A program made the translations under genes and the position numbers. From Eulemur rufifrons (taxonomy: Eukaryota; Chordata; Mammalia; Primates; Lemuridae), in assembly GCF_041146395.1 (NCBI RefSeq), contig NC_090996.1, forward strand, positions 27,800,738-27,864,737: DNA of 64,000 nt, in the 5' to 3' direction. The notes beneath the pieces were generated by a model. The model searched no databases and was not told the DNA's origin. It was given only the letters and a program-made list of their open reading frames with translations. Positions 12,130 to 24,412 of this stretch are shown one piece after another. The stretch's first letter is position 1. Each line of letters starts with the position of its first letter.

Positions 12130-12370
12130 GAGGTGGAAAGTCTAACTGCCTGGATTCAAAGCCTGGACCTGCCAGTTACGAGCTATTTAATGTATGAGCT
12201 GGAGCATGTGACAATCCTTGCTGGGCCTTGACATCTTTGGGGATAATTACGGTGCCCCTCTTACAGAGTTACTGTAAGAAATTAACTGAAACAACCTGGA
12301 TAAGGCACTTAACACACTGTCTGACACACAAGAAGAACGCAAAGAACATTAGCCGCTATCATCATCTCAT
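12130..12370 (+). mobile_element. MIR SINE, nearly full length
   Basis: ctgcctggattcaaagcctgg, ctgccagttacgagctattt, gttactgtaagaaattaac, gataaggcacttaacacactgtctgacac and aacattagccgctatcat are all MIR landmarks. Confidence 0.85.
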
Positions 12371-13106
12371 CACTGATTAGAGCTTTTTTTGATTAGAGAA
12401 ATGGATTCTTATACACCATGCAGCAACAGTTTCATTTCAGGTAAAATGAAAGATTCTTTTCCACGTCTGGAAGACTCCTGCCCTGAGTCCCAGGCTCTCA
12501 AAGATCCGTAACCCAGACATCTAAGACAATAGCAAAACGATGACCATCTTTCTAGAGATCTCCAAGAAAGCCATTCCATCATGGGATACCACCTTGGGAA
12601 GTGCTGCTGTGTGTCCTGCCTGCCTCTCTCCTGCTGCAATTTAAGTCATTTCCACCACCCCCCTTCCTCATGTGGCACATTTCACTTACTGGCACATATT
12701 TGCTAAAGGAATGCTGAATGGACAACAGGCCCAAACACTCAGGTATGAAATCACATTTTAAAGACTCTTGCTTTAAGAAGACTCCAGGGACTGATGATTT
12801 AAAGCAGAAGAACCCATGCGAACGCCTGCAGGGCCCAGGCAGGTAAGAAAAGTGGGAGAAGCAGGCTGGGTGGGGAGGAGGTGATGTGGTCCTTCGGAAA
12901 GGAAGCAGCCGCTACTCAGCCCCAGGCCAACACAGACCCATTGCTGCTGAAGCTTCCGGTTTTTTCCAAAGAAATTGGAAATTGTGGAGTTTATGGGAAA
13001 TGTCCTGATTGCACAATGTGGTCAATAAATTCAATACTAAAAACTGCATTAGCCAGATGAAAAAGATCTGTGGGCTACATGGGGTCCTGTTTCTAATCGC
13101 TGATTT

Positions 13107-13121
13107 AAGAATTCCACCATG
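13107..13121 (+). repeat. 5' target-site duplication of the Alu at 13122
   Basis: aagaattccaccatg, identical to 13465-13479 just after the poly-A tail. This marks L1-mediated target-primed insertion. Confidence 0.95.
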
Positions 13122-13464
13122 GGCCGGGCGCAGTGGCTCACGTCTGTAATCCTAGCACTCTGGGAGGCCGAGGTGGGCGGATCGTTTGAGCTCAGGAGTT
13201 CGAGACCAGCCTGAGCAAGAGCGAGATCCCATCTCTACTAAAAATAGAAAGAAATTATATGGACAGCTAAAAATATATATAGAAAAAATTAGCCGGGCAT
13301 GGTGGCGCATGCCTGTAGTCCCAGCTACTCGGGAGGCTGAGACAGGAGGATCCCTTGAGCTCAGGAGTTTGAGGTTGCTGTGAGCTAGGCTGACGCCACG
13401 GCACTCACTCTAGCCCGGGCAACAGAGTGAGACTCTGTCTCAAAAAAAAAAAAAAAAAAAAAAA
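13122..13464 (+). mobile_element. Alu: Full-length lemur-type Alu SINE
   Basis: Starts ggccgggcgcagtggctcac, has two arms, and ends in an A26-type tail after gagactctgtctc. It is flanked by a perfect 15-bp target duplication, aagaattccaccatg, at 13107-13121 and 13465-13479. Strepsirrhine marks are 'cctagcactctgg', 'cctgagcaagagcgag' and 'tgagctaggctgacgccacgg'. About 33 extra A/T-rich bases (13251-13283) precede the second arm. I know this arrangement from lemuriform Alus. The perfect duplication and long uninterrupted tail make it the youngest insertion in the window. Confidence 0.97.
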
Positions 13465-14064
13465 AAGAATTCCACCATGAATTTATCTGTGAGGGAAGAA
13501 CACTTTGTATCAGAATAACACCCCTTTGTCCACATGCTCACAAAGCAGGGTTATGTGAGATGGTCCCTGTGAAGGGTTTCACACAGTGCCCACCACACGG
13601 TGACACTCACATGCAGCCTGGCAGTACTTTTTCCCTAAAGTGAGACCCACCTACTTAGGAAGCCAGAGCTCCACACAAGCAAAGCCCAGAACCAGTCTCC
13701 AAAGTTTCTCTATCAAAAGACCCATTAACAACACACGGCTGCTGTGAAAGTTGCCCCGAGCTAAGAGAGTTCATGGGTGTTATACTTTGTTTCAAAACAG
13801 CCCATCCAAAAGCTCTCCAGACTGCTTAGGTCTTTGAATCAACATTTATCATTTCATTGCACTCACCTTCAGTCAAAAACTCAAAAACCTAAAGTGGATG
13901 GCTTCAGAGGTGACACCGTCCTTGAAGTGTGATCCCCTACTTGTTTCCTTCTAGCTGAAAGGGATGAACCATCATGTTTTCACTCTTCCCTATGTGGCCA
14001 TCTAAAATTTAAACCACCCAGATATTTAACACACAGACACATCAGCTATGGAAGGAAACAACAA

Positions 14065-14120
14065 CATTCCCAGGAGGTCACATTCCCAGGAGGTCGCATT
14101 CCCAGGAAGTCGCATTCCCG
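14065..14120. repeat. Short tandem repeat, 16-bp unit, about 3.5 copies
   Basis: Units cattcccaggaggtca, cattcccaggaggtcg and cattcccaggaagtcg start at 14065, 14081 and 14097. A partial fourth begins at 14113. Confidence 0.95.
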
Positions 14121-14544
14121 TGAGAGAGAAACACGGGACACAGAAATGCTGGGTGCATCCGACTTGGCAGCTGTATTTGCCTTTTTCCACCGGGTCCCTG
14201 AGAGCAACGAAAATGGACTTGGCTAAACATGCTCTTTCCTGCCTGTCATTCTGCACTGTGGGACACGCCCCCCCTTCCCACCCAGCCCACAGGACACGCC
14301 CAGTGAGGGATGTAGATAGTGGTCCAGGTAAGACCTCGCCACCTGCTTGGGAAGAAACCTTTGTAAGACACCATGACAAAAGGAGAGACTCTGGACTGGG
14401 CAGCCTGGAGAAGAGGCCACCACATCCTTCTTGGTCACAGCCACAAACCCAGTGCCTGGAATGGCACCAGGCCCGTCACGAGTGCGTGATGAAAAGCTGT
14501 TGAATGAATGAACAAATGAAAACTGAATTCAACAGTTCCATGTT

Positions 14545-14680
14545 CATCATTGATCAAATTATTTCATCTCTGAGTTTCAGGTTTCTTCTGTCTCAAACAG
14601 GGCAAATCCCACCTCCATCCTCAGAGTTGTCATAGAAACTGACCGTAAAACATGGCGCCCAGTATACCATGGGGGCTGAA
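14545..14680 (+). mobile_element. MIR SINE fragment
   Basis: tgatcaaattatttcatctctgagtttcag, ctcagagttgtcatagaaactgaccg and gcgcccagtataccatggg resemble the 3' half of MIR. Confidence 0.55.
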
Positions 14681-14789
14681 CATTCATTTCCATCTTCCCT
14701 TCACTCCTTTCTTCCATTTCCTCCCACCTGCAAACGCACACTCACCACAGGAGCAGGGGTGGCCACAGGGTCTCAGAGTCGGCCCAGGG

Positions 14790-14900
14790 AAGACATGAGG
14801 TTCGAGCTGAGGCTTGAAGAACTTGGGCAGTTGGAAGGGGAAGGAAGGAGGGAGGGCAACTGCGGCCAAGAGGAAATGACAGAAGAACAGACAGGATCGT
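14790..14900 (-). mobile_element. L2 LINE fragment
   Basis: gacatgaggttcgagctgagg...cttgaagaacttgggcag matches the reversed L2 segment next to its 3' end. Confidence 0.45.
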
Positions 14901-15400
14901 GAGGACTGACGATGAGACCAGAGACTAGAAGAACAAAGGGTAGGAACAGGAAGCAACAGCAATCAGGCTGGGAGGGTAAGAGAGAGGGGTGCCGAACCCT
15001 GAGGGCAGCCAGAGCTGGGAAGGAGGCGAACCTGGGGGTGGGGGGTAAAAGATAGGTCTCCAGAGTCAGAAGCACTGCCCAGGGACCTCGGGGGAGCCCA
15101 CGACCAACCCACCAAGCACTGGGTCTTTCTCAAGCTTTGTGATCATGGCCCTAAATATGATGAGGACGGGGAGGATAAAGGCATCACTTTATCAGGCAAA
15201 AGGCACACACACACAGAGAGTAACACATTTTTTAAATGCTCCCAATAAGACAGCTTTAACAAGACTTTCTGAACAGGCACGACAACCAAATGAGCAATCC
15301 AGCTGGATACGAATGTTAATTTGCTCAGAATCCATGGAAAATGATGGAGCGCCATGCAAGGGAAAACCAGGTGCAACCATCTGGCAGTGCGCTGGCATGC

Positions 15401-15456
15401 ACACACGCACGCATGTGCACACACACACACACACAAGAATGCATGTGCACACGCAC
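15401..15456. repeat. (CA)n-rich microsatellite
   Basis: A pure AC run at 15418-15435 is flanked on both sides by gcatgtgcac-containing imperfect units. Confidence 0.92.
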
Positions 15457-15509
15457 GGCTCTGAATCACACTGCAAGTTCATCTTCCATGACCAACAATT
15501 TTATTCTAA

Positions 15510-15725
15510 GATGAGCGTAACAGTAATAATGTTAGTAACAGCCTCAACAACAACAACATAAGTAATGCTTATGCTATAAATTGTTTAATTCTTAAAACAA
15601 CATTCTGCAATGGTCTTCTGTTGCACCCGTTTCACACATGGGGAAACTGAGGCTCAGAGACGCTAGGGAGCATGCCCATGATGACACAGTGTGTCTGATA
15701 CAGCAGCCGGCGCTCTCACTACCTA
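15510..15725 (-). mobile_element. MIR SINE
   Basis: cccgtttcacacatggggaaactgaggctcagagacgct and gatacagcagccggcgctctcactacc, preceded by the A/T-rich reversed MIR tail. Confidence 0.85.
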
Positions 15726-16514
15726 TAAGTAAGATGTGCTGCTTCAAATACTTTTCAGGACAAGACTGAGTATAAGTAAATGAAAATTAAATCAAGTGTT
15801 GGGTAGCCACTGTATCCTTTTGTGGCACAGAGCTAGGCCCAAGGAACTCATGACCGAGGGACTCACACAGAGCGTGGAGAGAAGGGCTGGTCTTTCATAC
15901 ACCCTGTAATCTCATGATCTCGGTGTAGGAGAGGTTCTGAGAATGAAACTGGGCTGCCAAGTCCAGCAGCCTGGGAAGCTGGGCTCAAGCAACTAAGGCC
16001 AAGTGCTCTCTCTGGAGAAAGACCGGGCAGGCCTGGGCATCTGGGCCCCACCCCTGCCAAGCTCACACCAGCCCAGGACTCATGGTGGGAGTGTGTGGCA
16101 TGAAGCCACAGCCCCCTGCCAAACAGGGATGCAGGCTTCGAAGCAAGGAGGACCTGGAGTTGGCTTCACAGGCCCAAAAAGGATTAGAAACTGAATTGGT
16201 CCCAGCATGTGAGGGGCAGCTAAGGAAGCCTCCAGTAGTATATAAGCAAGAGGGCTGGCATGAATGGAATAGACAACCACGTTCTGTACCTGGGGCACTG
16301 CCCCCATAAATCTTAGAAAACAAATGCAGAAAGATAAGTTTTCCTATTCGAAAATGAAGCTGCCCCCAAACTCATCCACCAGCCAGACCACACTGGGCTG
16401 CTGAGTGAGCAAACACAATCCATGGCTAAAAATATCTGATGTGACTTACTGGGAACCAGGATGATGTCATCAGCCCTGGAACCTGCCACAAGTACAGGCA
16501 CCAAGACACCAGGA

Positions 16515-16700
16515 CTCATGTGCTGGTTAAGGACCAGGACTCTGGATTCTGGCTGCCTGGCTCCCCTACCTGCCAGGCAAGGGCCTGGACGAAGAAACCC
16601 TATAAGCCAGTACTCTCGGCCCGTGTAGAGTTTAAGGGGACGTCAGCTGCTTGTGACAGCCCAGAATCTCCTCCTGTGCCTACTGAAACAGCACAAAGAT
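16515..16700 (+). mobile_element. Weak MIR-like fragment
   Basis: tgctggttaaggaccaggactctggattctggctgcctgg matches the MIR head; the rest is diverged. Confidence 0.5.
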
Positions 16701-17594
16701 TGTGTTTGGGGAAATCATAGTTCATCCACCTCCAGTGTGCATGGCACCAGGGACTGGCACACGTGCCAGGGGCCTGGCCGGTCTATCTGGTCCTTCTGTG
16801 GGCCCAGGGACACGCACCCGGCCCATAAGGCCACTCACACCCCATCCCAGCTCTTCAGCTGGGGCTGCTAAGCCTGGGAGGGTGGTTATTTTGCCAGCAC
16901 TGTCCTCAGTGAGGAGCCCACTGAGAGAACTGGGGAGACCTCAGCGTTTCGGCACCACGCCCAGCCAGGCCTTAAGCATCACTCTGAGAACTGCCTGTCA
17001 CACGAGCCAGTGAACTCCGTCTCTGCCTAAATCATTTACAGAAGAGTTTCTGGCAACAATAATGAAAAAAGTCTGAGTAAAACAGGCAGAGTCACATGGA
17101 TGAAAACACAAGAAGAGTGTCCAGAGCTGTGACAGAGACATTCAGATTTAGACGGTGCCCACGGGAAAGGACCGACAGTCCTTCTCAAGAAAGGCTTGAA
17201 CGTGGTGAGATATTGGAGGGTGACTGATCAGGGAACCGGCCCTCTGGAGACAGAGGCCAGGGCATCTGGGCCCCAGGACTCGGTCATGTTCCAGAGAGTC
17301 TCGCCCCAGTCGAGTGTAAAGTGCTTTGGGGCAGGGCCACAGCCGCTGTTTTCCAGGAGTTGTTAGCAGCGTGAAAAACATTGTCCCCTGGGGTATGAGA
17401 TGGCCAAGAGCTTTCTGTTAGGCTTGTAGAAGAATTTGCTTTCAGCTAAGATACTTAAAAACTGTTACTGAATCACTTTCAGAGTTAGGTGCTTTAATAA
17501 ACAATCTGTATCAAAAAGACCAAGGGACACTAAGAAGCTAGAGACATCTCTGGCTGAGGGTAACAGAGCAGTAGTAAAACAGTAAAAGCCACAG

Positions 17595-17810
17595 TTATAC
17601 TAAAAGAATAGCTAGCTAGTGTTTATCGAGATGTATTTCGTGAGAGGCATGTGCTCAACACTTTATATGCAAATTTTCAACAAATCTTCCCAATACTATA
17701 AAGGTATGTGTGTTTCCATTTTACAGGTGAGCAAACTGAGGCTCAGAGAAGTGACGTGCCTAAGGGCACAGCAGCCGAGTTGGCTTTGGAAACCCACAAC
17801 CATCTAACTC
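17595..17810 (-). mobile_element. MIR SINE
   Basis: ggcatgtgctcaacacttta, attttacaggtgagcaaactgaggctcagagaagtgacgtgcc and cagcagccgagttggc: a clear reversed MIR. Confidence 0.9.
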
Positions 17811-18099
17811 AGCCAGCAGGTGACACCGAGTATGGTCCAGGCGGCGTTGAGCTCCACGGGGAGCCTACAGAAATCAACAGGATGGGGCACGACCAGCTGG
17901 CGGCATGTGGGGCCCTGTCCCCCTGGAACTCCGTAGAAGGCTGCTCGGACCTAATCCCAAATGGTCACCTCATGGAAGTGGCTCAACAGGTGGCTCAATT
18001 TAGGACCCTTCCTGCATGCATGGACGGCCCCACATCTGGTTTCCACACTGTCTCTCTCTCACCAGCCTCTGTTCCTATGTGCCAAGAAATCTCACCCGC

Positions 18100-18470
18100 T
18101 GTGGGTGGACTTGTGTGTCCCCACAATTCATATGTTAAAGTCCAAGCCTAGGACCTCCACGTGTGACTATACTTGAAGACAGAGTCTTCCAGGAGGTAAT
18201 TAAGGTTAAATAAGGCCATTAGGCTGGGCCCTAATCCAACATGATCAGTGTCCTTGTACGAAGGGGTGATTGGGACACAGACACACAGAGGAAGGACCAC
18301 GTGGGGACGATGGCCATCGACAAACCAAGGAGAGAAGCTTCAGAAGAAACTAACCCTGCCGAGACACCTTGATCCCAAACTTCAGCCTCCAGAATGTGAA
18401 AAAGTACATTTCTGTTGCTTAAGCCACCCAGGGTGTGGGAGTTTGTTATGGCAGCCTGAGCAACTAACGT
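18100..18470 (+). mobile_element. Solitary MLT1-type (ERVL-MaLR) LTR
   Basis: cacaattcatatgttaaagtcc, aggaggtaattaaggttaaataaggccat, gggccctaatccaacatgatcagtgtcc, gacacagacacacagagg and ttgcttaagccacccagg...gtttgttatggcagcctgagc follow the MLT1 LTR from start to end. There is no internal retroviral sequence and no second LTR nearby. Confidence 0.9.
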
Positions 18471-18974
18471 ACCACCCAACCTCCTCAAATTAGAGCAACT
18501 CCCACCTGCTGCCGAGGATGAACACCACTCGGCAGCTTAAAAAGACCCCAGTCGTCTCCAAAGAAAGCTTTAGGGGGGATGTTCTTTCATCGATGCTGAC
18601 CAAGAGATCATAAAAGACTGAAATCCTGAGCCAAGTGACTGTGTTGCTAACCTACTGCGGTGTCGGGGGCGGGGGGTGGGGTGGAGGTGTCGATGGCTAT
18701 AAAGGGACCCAAGGAGCTGGTCTGTGTGGCTCCCGTGGGGTCACCGCTCTGCTTCTCTCACAGAGCAGCCCAGGGTCCCAGCAGCCCAACCCCAAGCCCT
18801 AGGTGTTTCTGTCTGCCTTTAGCCGCTGCCCTCACCCCTCAACCAGTGTTTCCTAAATGCCCTGGACTTTGGAGCACGGTAACAAACACGCCGTGCTCCT
18901 CCCACCCCTCCCAGAGGCCCCACTGCCAGCACACCGCCTCAGTCTCGGTGCCACCTGTGCCACGCCAGCACGAG

Positions 18975-19092
18975 AACAGGTGCTAGCATTGTGCCCACTT
19001 CACCCAAGAACACGACAGCCCAGGGAAACCTACCCAGGGCTGCAGGCTTGGGAGCGACTGAGATTCAAACCCAGGCCACCTGGCTCCAGACT
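18975..19092 (-). mobile_element. MIR SINE fragment
   Basis: ggaaacctacccagggctgcaggcttgggagcgactgagattcaaacccaggccacctggctccagactgg matches reversed MIR, including the B-box-like gattcaaaccc. Confidence 0.75.
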
Positions 19093-19096
19093 GGAT

Positions 19097-19292
19097 ACAG
19101 GAGTTGGCAAACTGCAGTCCTCGGGCCCAATCCGCCCTGCTGCCTGTTTTTATCCATAAAGTTGTCATAGAACACACCCCACCCACTCCTTCGTGTGTTG
19201 TGTGACCGTGTGTGACAGTTATCAGTAGAGTTGAGTAGATGTGACAGAGACCACGCGCCCCTGCAGCTGGACATATGAAAGTCTGCCGACTG
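19097..19292 (+). mobile_element. hAT-like element (ggcaaactatggcccgcggg-type family), copy 1
   Basis: aggagttggcaaactgcagtcctcgggcccaat, tttttatccataaagttgtc, cagtagagttgagtagatgtgacagagacc and the end region gaaagtctgccgac match a common non-autonomous DNA transposon whose family name I will not guess. Three more copies, all in this orientation, are in the window. Confidence 0.8.
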
Positions 19293-19599
19293 CTCGACAC
19301 CCTCGCCCCACACCCCGCCCACCCGGCTCCGCCCTTCGTGGCTCCTCCCCAACCCCCGACTGCCGCTCACACCCAGACAGCAGAAAAACCCAGGACAGAA
19401 ATTATATTTAAATATAATCCCACTGATAAAATAAAGAGCAAATCTAATTCTCTGCATATTCTTTTGTTCTCAGAAATTGCCAAGATGTCAACCTCACAAA
19501 AGATAATAAATAAGAAGAACCAGCAAAGTGCTTCCAAATATTTAATTAATGCATTTTATCCGCTTCAACACCTGGGAACAATAGGCCACAGGTTGGAAG

Positions 19600-19990
19600 A
19601 TCAAGTCTAAACCTCAACGTTGAGTTCTTGCTTTTGTAAAGTACTTGTCACAACCTTAATATTACTTAACTGTAGTTTTTTTCTGTTATTACTAATTAGG
19701 TTTTCCCTAACAGTCAGTATCACAATTAACCTTCAAAGAAGAGCTGCCAGAATGCATTTAACTAATTTTTACAAAGCAAATCTTTTCCAAATCACCTTGC
19801 ATTGGCTTTCCGATCCTTTCTCTTAGGCAAAGTTTTCTTGTCAAATTAAAATCTGTTATGATACCATGCAAATAAATGACTTTGACATTCTACAGTGTAG
19901 CTTGTTCTTAAAAATGTCTTTCAGAAGGGGCAAGCTGGAATGGTTGTAGTCAAAAGTAAGTCATTTTAGATTTTTATTCTCTCCTCCCAT
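19600..19990. promoter_or_regulatory. A/T-rich repeat-free block, enhancer-like composition
   Basis: Holds TAAT-type sites (ctaattaggttttc, acaattaacc, ttaactaattt), an octamer-like ccatgcaaataaatg and cttcaaagaagag. No repeat was recognised. Function is inference from motif density only. Confidence 0.3.
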
Positions 19991-20047
19991 TAGGGAGGGG
20001 CCTGTAGAACTGCAGAAGTATAAATTGCTAGTGAAAGGCAAAATTTG

Positions 20048-20347
20048 GGGCTGGGCATCGTGGCTCACACCTGTAATCCTAGCACTCTGGGAGGCCGAGG
20101 AGAGAGGATTGCTTGAGGTCACAAGTTTGAGACCAGCCTGAGCAAGAGCAAGACCCTGTCTCTACTATAAACAGAAAAAAATCAGCCAGGTGTAGTGGAG
20201 TGTACCTGTAAGTCCCAGCTACTCAGGAGGCTGGGGCAGGAGGATTGCTTGAGCCCAGGAGTTTGAGGCTGCAGTGAGCTATGATGATGCCACTGCACTC
20301 TACGTAGGGCAATAGAGCAAGATTCTGCTCAAAAAAAAAATAATAAT
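20048..20347 (+). mobile_element. Alu: Older Alu SINE (strepsirrhine type)
   Basis: Begins gggctgggcatcgtggctcac, keeps both arms, and ends with a short A tail decaying to taataat. It lacks the extra inter-arm block of the copy at 13122 and has several substitutions (agtggagtgtacctgtaagtcc), so it is older. No clear target duplication was found. Confidence 0.95.
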
Positions 20348-21350
20348 GATGGGGGGATGGTTACATGTTTCTGTATCTTTCACAAGGCAGTTGTTTTGCA
20401 ACATTGCTGTAACATACATAGCACTATGGACGATTATATAAGGGGTCAGAGGGAGGAAAAAAACCTGAGTAAAGTCACCCAGAACTTGCGTCCTGGTTGA
20501 AACTTTGTTGTTGCTGCTGTTCTAACTTCCGTGGGTTTCTTTCGTTGCCTGGTGAACTTACTGGGGTTTTAGAAGCGGATATCTAGGTAGCTCGGGAGGT
20601 TTCAGTAATTTCCCCGATAGCTGGATTGCGAGGTCAGGAGGACCGTTTGGCAGCTCCGAGATGTGCTCATGGCACTGCTTATTGTCAAAGGGGCTGAGAT
20701 GGGCTCAGCGCTGAGACTGGAGCTTCAAGGTCCACAATCTGAAGAGCAGAGAGTGGGAGGGGAATCAATTAACAGAGGGGCTTAGGCCAGAGATTACAAA
20801 CAGGCTTTGTTCACCCAGTACAACCCACAGAAAGAAAGCAGCCAGATGCCAGCACTGAAATGCCAAGAGCATCTGAAATGCGCAAGAATCAGTCGGTATG
20901 GAGTCTGGGCCACCCCTCTTTGGACCTCCAAAGTCCTCCTGGGGCCGCCATCCCTCACTTATGCCACCGGCCTGGACGTCGCTGGTATCCACGTTGGTGT
21001 CCCCTGCCTTTGCAGCATCCAGGGGCCGGGGTGATGGGCGGCTCTCAGTGTAAATGCAGGGGACCCCAAGAGCCCATGGAATGGCCCCCAGGAATGCTGA
21101 GAGCAGGGGACAGTCTCATGTGAAAGTTTATACTCACATAGGAAAAAAAAAAAAAATCAAACACACGGTGATGGCTCAATTTGGGTCTCTGCAGGCTGGT
21201 CGGATCTCAGGCCCCACAGATAAACAAAGGAAGTTTGCTAGATTCTTCTCTGGGGTCAGTTTGCTCAAAAAGAAACACTTAAAATCAATCTCTATTTTAT
21301 TATTTTTAAACTAAAAATATCCCTTTAAAAAGTCTGGGATAATTCAAGTA
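20348..21350. other. No gene or clear repeat seen
   Basis: Contains an A13 run near 21143-21155 and short chance frames. Confidence 0.4.
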
Positions 21351-21354
21351 ACAA

Positions 21355-21550
21355 TTCAATAATAACTAAAGTTAGCATTTATCAACTGCGTATCACAGGT
21401 GAAGCTATTGGAAAACACTACTCCACTTAATCCCAACGGCGCCAGGAGGTAGGCCCACATTTCAGGTGAAGACACTGAGGCACAGTGACGTGACAGGTGT
21501 CACTCAAACCCTCATCCGTGACTTCAGAGCCCACGCTCTTCAATCACCCA
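21355..21550 (-). mobile_element. MIR SINE
   Basis: taataactaaagttagcatttatcaactgcg, ccaggaggtaggcccacatttcaggtgaagacactgaggcacag and cagagcccacgctcttca. Confidence 0.8.
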
Positions 21551-21554
21551 ACCG

Positions 21555-23145
21555 GTGTTTCCTCAAGCACAGAACTCAGAACCCAGGATCGTTTTCTGTG
21601 CACCTGGACACCACAGTGAGCAAAGCTGAATCCCAGAGACAAAGCTTTTCCCTTTCCCATATGCTCAGTTTTTCTGAAGACGTAAGAAGAGAGCCTCGGC
21701 GCAGTGTCTGTCCACCTTTGCCTTCCACCTTTCGCTCACCTCTCTTGCCTCTGGGCCAGCGACAGTGGCTGGCTGGAAACTAACAGCTGTTTTGTGTTCA
21801 TCTCAGCGCTTCCAGAGTTATTTTCTACTGATGACAAACGATACTCATTTTCTTTATCAATAAATTTATTTTAGGTATAAAAAAAAAGGGGGGGTTGACA
21901 ATTTAAAGGAAATATTAAATCTGTAGGGGTGGGCAGATACAGCAGAAACCATGACAGAATGGAAGGACTCAACTTACGTAACAGAATTACGCTGCAGCAC
22001 GGCCATGACTCAGGCTTTGACGGCAGCATCGCAGCAGTGGTCTCCCCAGCAGGCTGCTCGAGACGACCCACTGAGTTGCCCAAAGAAACATTCCAACTCC
22101 GATTGAGATCAACTTTTATTCGTCACCTTTAAGTTCCTGACTTTTGTGTGTGATAAAGAATCTAATGACGTATACTGCAAACAAATGTGTACGTGGCAGC
22201 GTGACTCACGGTTCTCATTGTCAGTTGGGACGGGCAATCAGAGACGTCTGTCAGCCCCAGGACTAGACTCCCTGCACTTTTCCCCGGGACGGAATCCCAG
22301 GAGACCTGCGGTGAACACGTGCTTGTTGGTGGCCTCCTCAGGGTCCACTCCCTGCCCTCCCTCGTGACAGCCTCTGGTTTCCGCCGGGGACCCCATGCAG
22401 TTCTGGGCAAGCTGAGTCCTCGCCGGCTCCAGGCAATGGCTGCGATCCCAGAGGCGGACGGCGTGGGTCTTAATTCTGAAGGGCTGAGCTCTTTCCCTCC
22501 AGCCAGGTCAGCCTGGGCTCGGGCAGTCATTCCTCCACCGCCCGGGGGACAAACCCCGACAGCGCGTCCCAGGCCTGTCGGGTGCTAGGGAGACAGGACA
22601 GACGTGGTCCCTCCCACACAGGGAACTGTGAGGTTCCGGTGGGGGAGGCGAGCACAGTGGTGGGCCGAGCCTGGGAAGTAGTCAGCACGGAGGAGTGTGG
22701 AGCAGCAGGAGGGACCCTCTGGAAGTCACGAGGAAGCACACGCCTAAAGGAGGAAGTGGAGGGACCGAGAGCCGTGCCGAGCTGCCTGGGCCTGCTGAGG
22801 GAGGCCGGACAAGGAGGCCGAGGATTCCCTCCAGTAGGTTCTGCTCAGTGGTCCATGGACGTATATGGACGAACAAAACCGTGTGGCTTTTTCCTGTTCT
22901 TGCTTATAAACCTTCAAATGCTGCCACAGTCCCTTGCGCACTTATCTATTGTAGCCAAGGTGACCACAGTCCCCAAATTTGCCAAAAACTCCAAACTGCC
23001 TTTTCACGTGAAGAACTGGAACACAATTCTTGTTAGATCATGACTCTGACACAGGAGTTTGGAAAAACGACTCAATGTAATTTTGTCCCTAATCACACTG
23101 CACAGTGACACTGTTTTCATACCAGTCTCTCTATCTAGACTGAGC
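21555..23145. other. No supported gene
   Basis: G/C-rich between 22250 and 22850, where frames of 113-153 codons overlap on both strands. Parts (22570-22660, gctagggagacaggacagacgtggtccctc) resemble reversed L2. An A8G7 run lies at 21881-21895. Confidence 0.4.
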
Positions 23146-23149
23146 TCCC

Positions 23150-23260
23150 TGAAGTGGGGTCTAGGCTAGAATGATCTTCAGTTTCCACAGCACCTGACAC
23201 AGTGTCCGGCACACAGCAGGTGGTTCAGAACATTCTGGAACGGATGAGTGAGGGATCACT
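23150..23260 (+). mobile_element. L2 LINE 3' end
   Basis: gagctccctgaagtggggtc, ccacagcacctgacacagtgtccggcacacagcagg and aacggatgagtg match the sense-strand L2 terminus. Confidence 0.75.
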
Positions 23261-23404
23261 CACCATTCATATGTAAAGTTAGTTAAGGCTTTGCCAATAA
23301 GGTTGCCAAGGGAAAAAAAAAGATAGAAGCGGTAACGATGTGTCACTATTCTGAGCTCCTGCCCTCCGGCTCCCACAGTTCAAGGCTGATAACAGTGGGC
23401 AGGT

Positions 23405-23770
23405 GCTTCCTGCCCTCACATTCATTCGCAACAAATATGTGCCAGGTTCCGCACTGGGCAAAAAGCATTACAGCAATAAGACAGATGTGGTTCCTGCCCT
23501 CAATGACTCTCCTGCAGTTCTCTGCCAAGCTCCTTCCAACCACAGGGCCTTTGCACAGGCTGTTCCCTCGGCCTGGGAAGCTCCTGCCCAAGTTTCCACT
23601 TGCCCGGCTCCTTCTTATCGAAGGTGTGAACCAGAAGTACATCTCCCTGTGTGAGTCAGGATCAGTCCCTTTATACACACACATACTCTCTCTCTTGCTC
23701 TTTCAGCACAGTTGTGATTCCTTTGTTTATTTCTCTCTGTAATTCCATCTGTGAGTGCCCTGCTAGGAGG
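23405..23770. mobile_element. Two L2 fragments in opposite orientation
   Basis: About 23405-23500 reads as a reversed L2 tail (aacaaatatgtgccaggttc, gttcctgccctcaatgactc). About 23510-23770 reads as forward L2 (ccacagggcctttgcacaggctgttccctcggcctgggaagctcc). The switch lies near 23505. Confidence 0.7.
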
Positions 23771-24412
23771 TAACTACTGATGGGCAGCAGCTCCTGGAGG
23801 GCAGGTGAGGCCAGTGAAGCGATGAGGCCACCCCCGGCCAGGAGCTGTCAGGCAAGGCTTCCCGGAATGGGCATCTCAACAACATACTCTGATTTCTTCC
23901 CATGTGGGAGTTAAAGGAACCTGCTACCAAGGAACCAATGGTGGCTGAGCCCAAGCAGTTCTTGCCTTCCAGGAAATTTCCAAGAGAAAAGGTGTGTTTC
24001 TCCTCCTTCCTGCTTTAATGACTCCCCAGGTAACAAGGCCAGCAATGACACTGCCCTCCCTCTGGGCTGGCGTGGGGCTCCGAGCTGACGTACGCGGGGC
24101 GCAGAGCAGACACCCCAGGTCGCTGCTGCTGGGACTATTCTCCCCTCCTGGGTGTCGGCTTCCTGGTCTATAAAATGGGCCCCGCAACCACTGCCTCACT
24201 CCGTTCCCTCGATGATTTCAAGTGACGTCACAAACAAACAGGCTGGCTCATGCTTTCAGAGCCAACAGGAACTCCACAAACGGCAGCTGGAAACATTCTT
24301 CTACTTTTATCTAAGGCTCCCTCTAAAGAGGTGGGATAAGAGCCCTAAATTTTTAAGCTGCCCTGGGAGAAGCTACAAATCCTTAGAAATTAGGTTCTAA
24401 CTCTGGGTCCCT

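Larger units (their letters stand above)
12375..14060. other. Unassigned sequence around the young Alu
   Basis: Apart from the Alu, nothing is recognisable except a weak MIR-tail phrase near 13560-13620 (agatggtccctgtgaagggtt). Confidence 0.4.
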
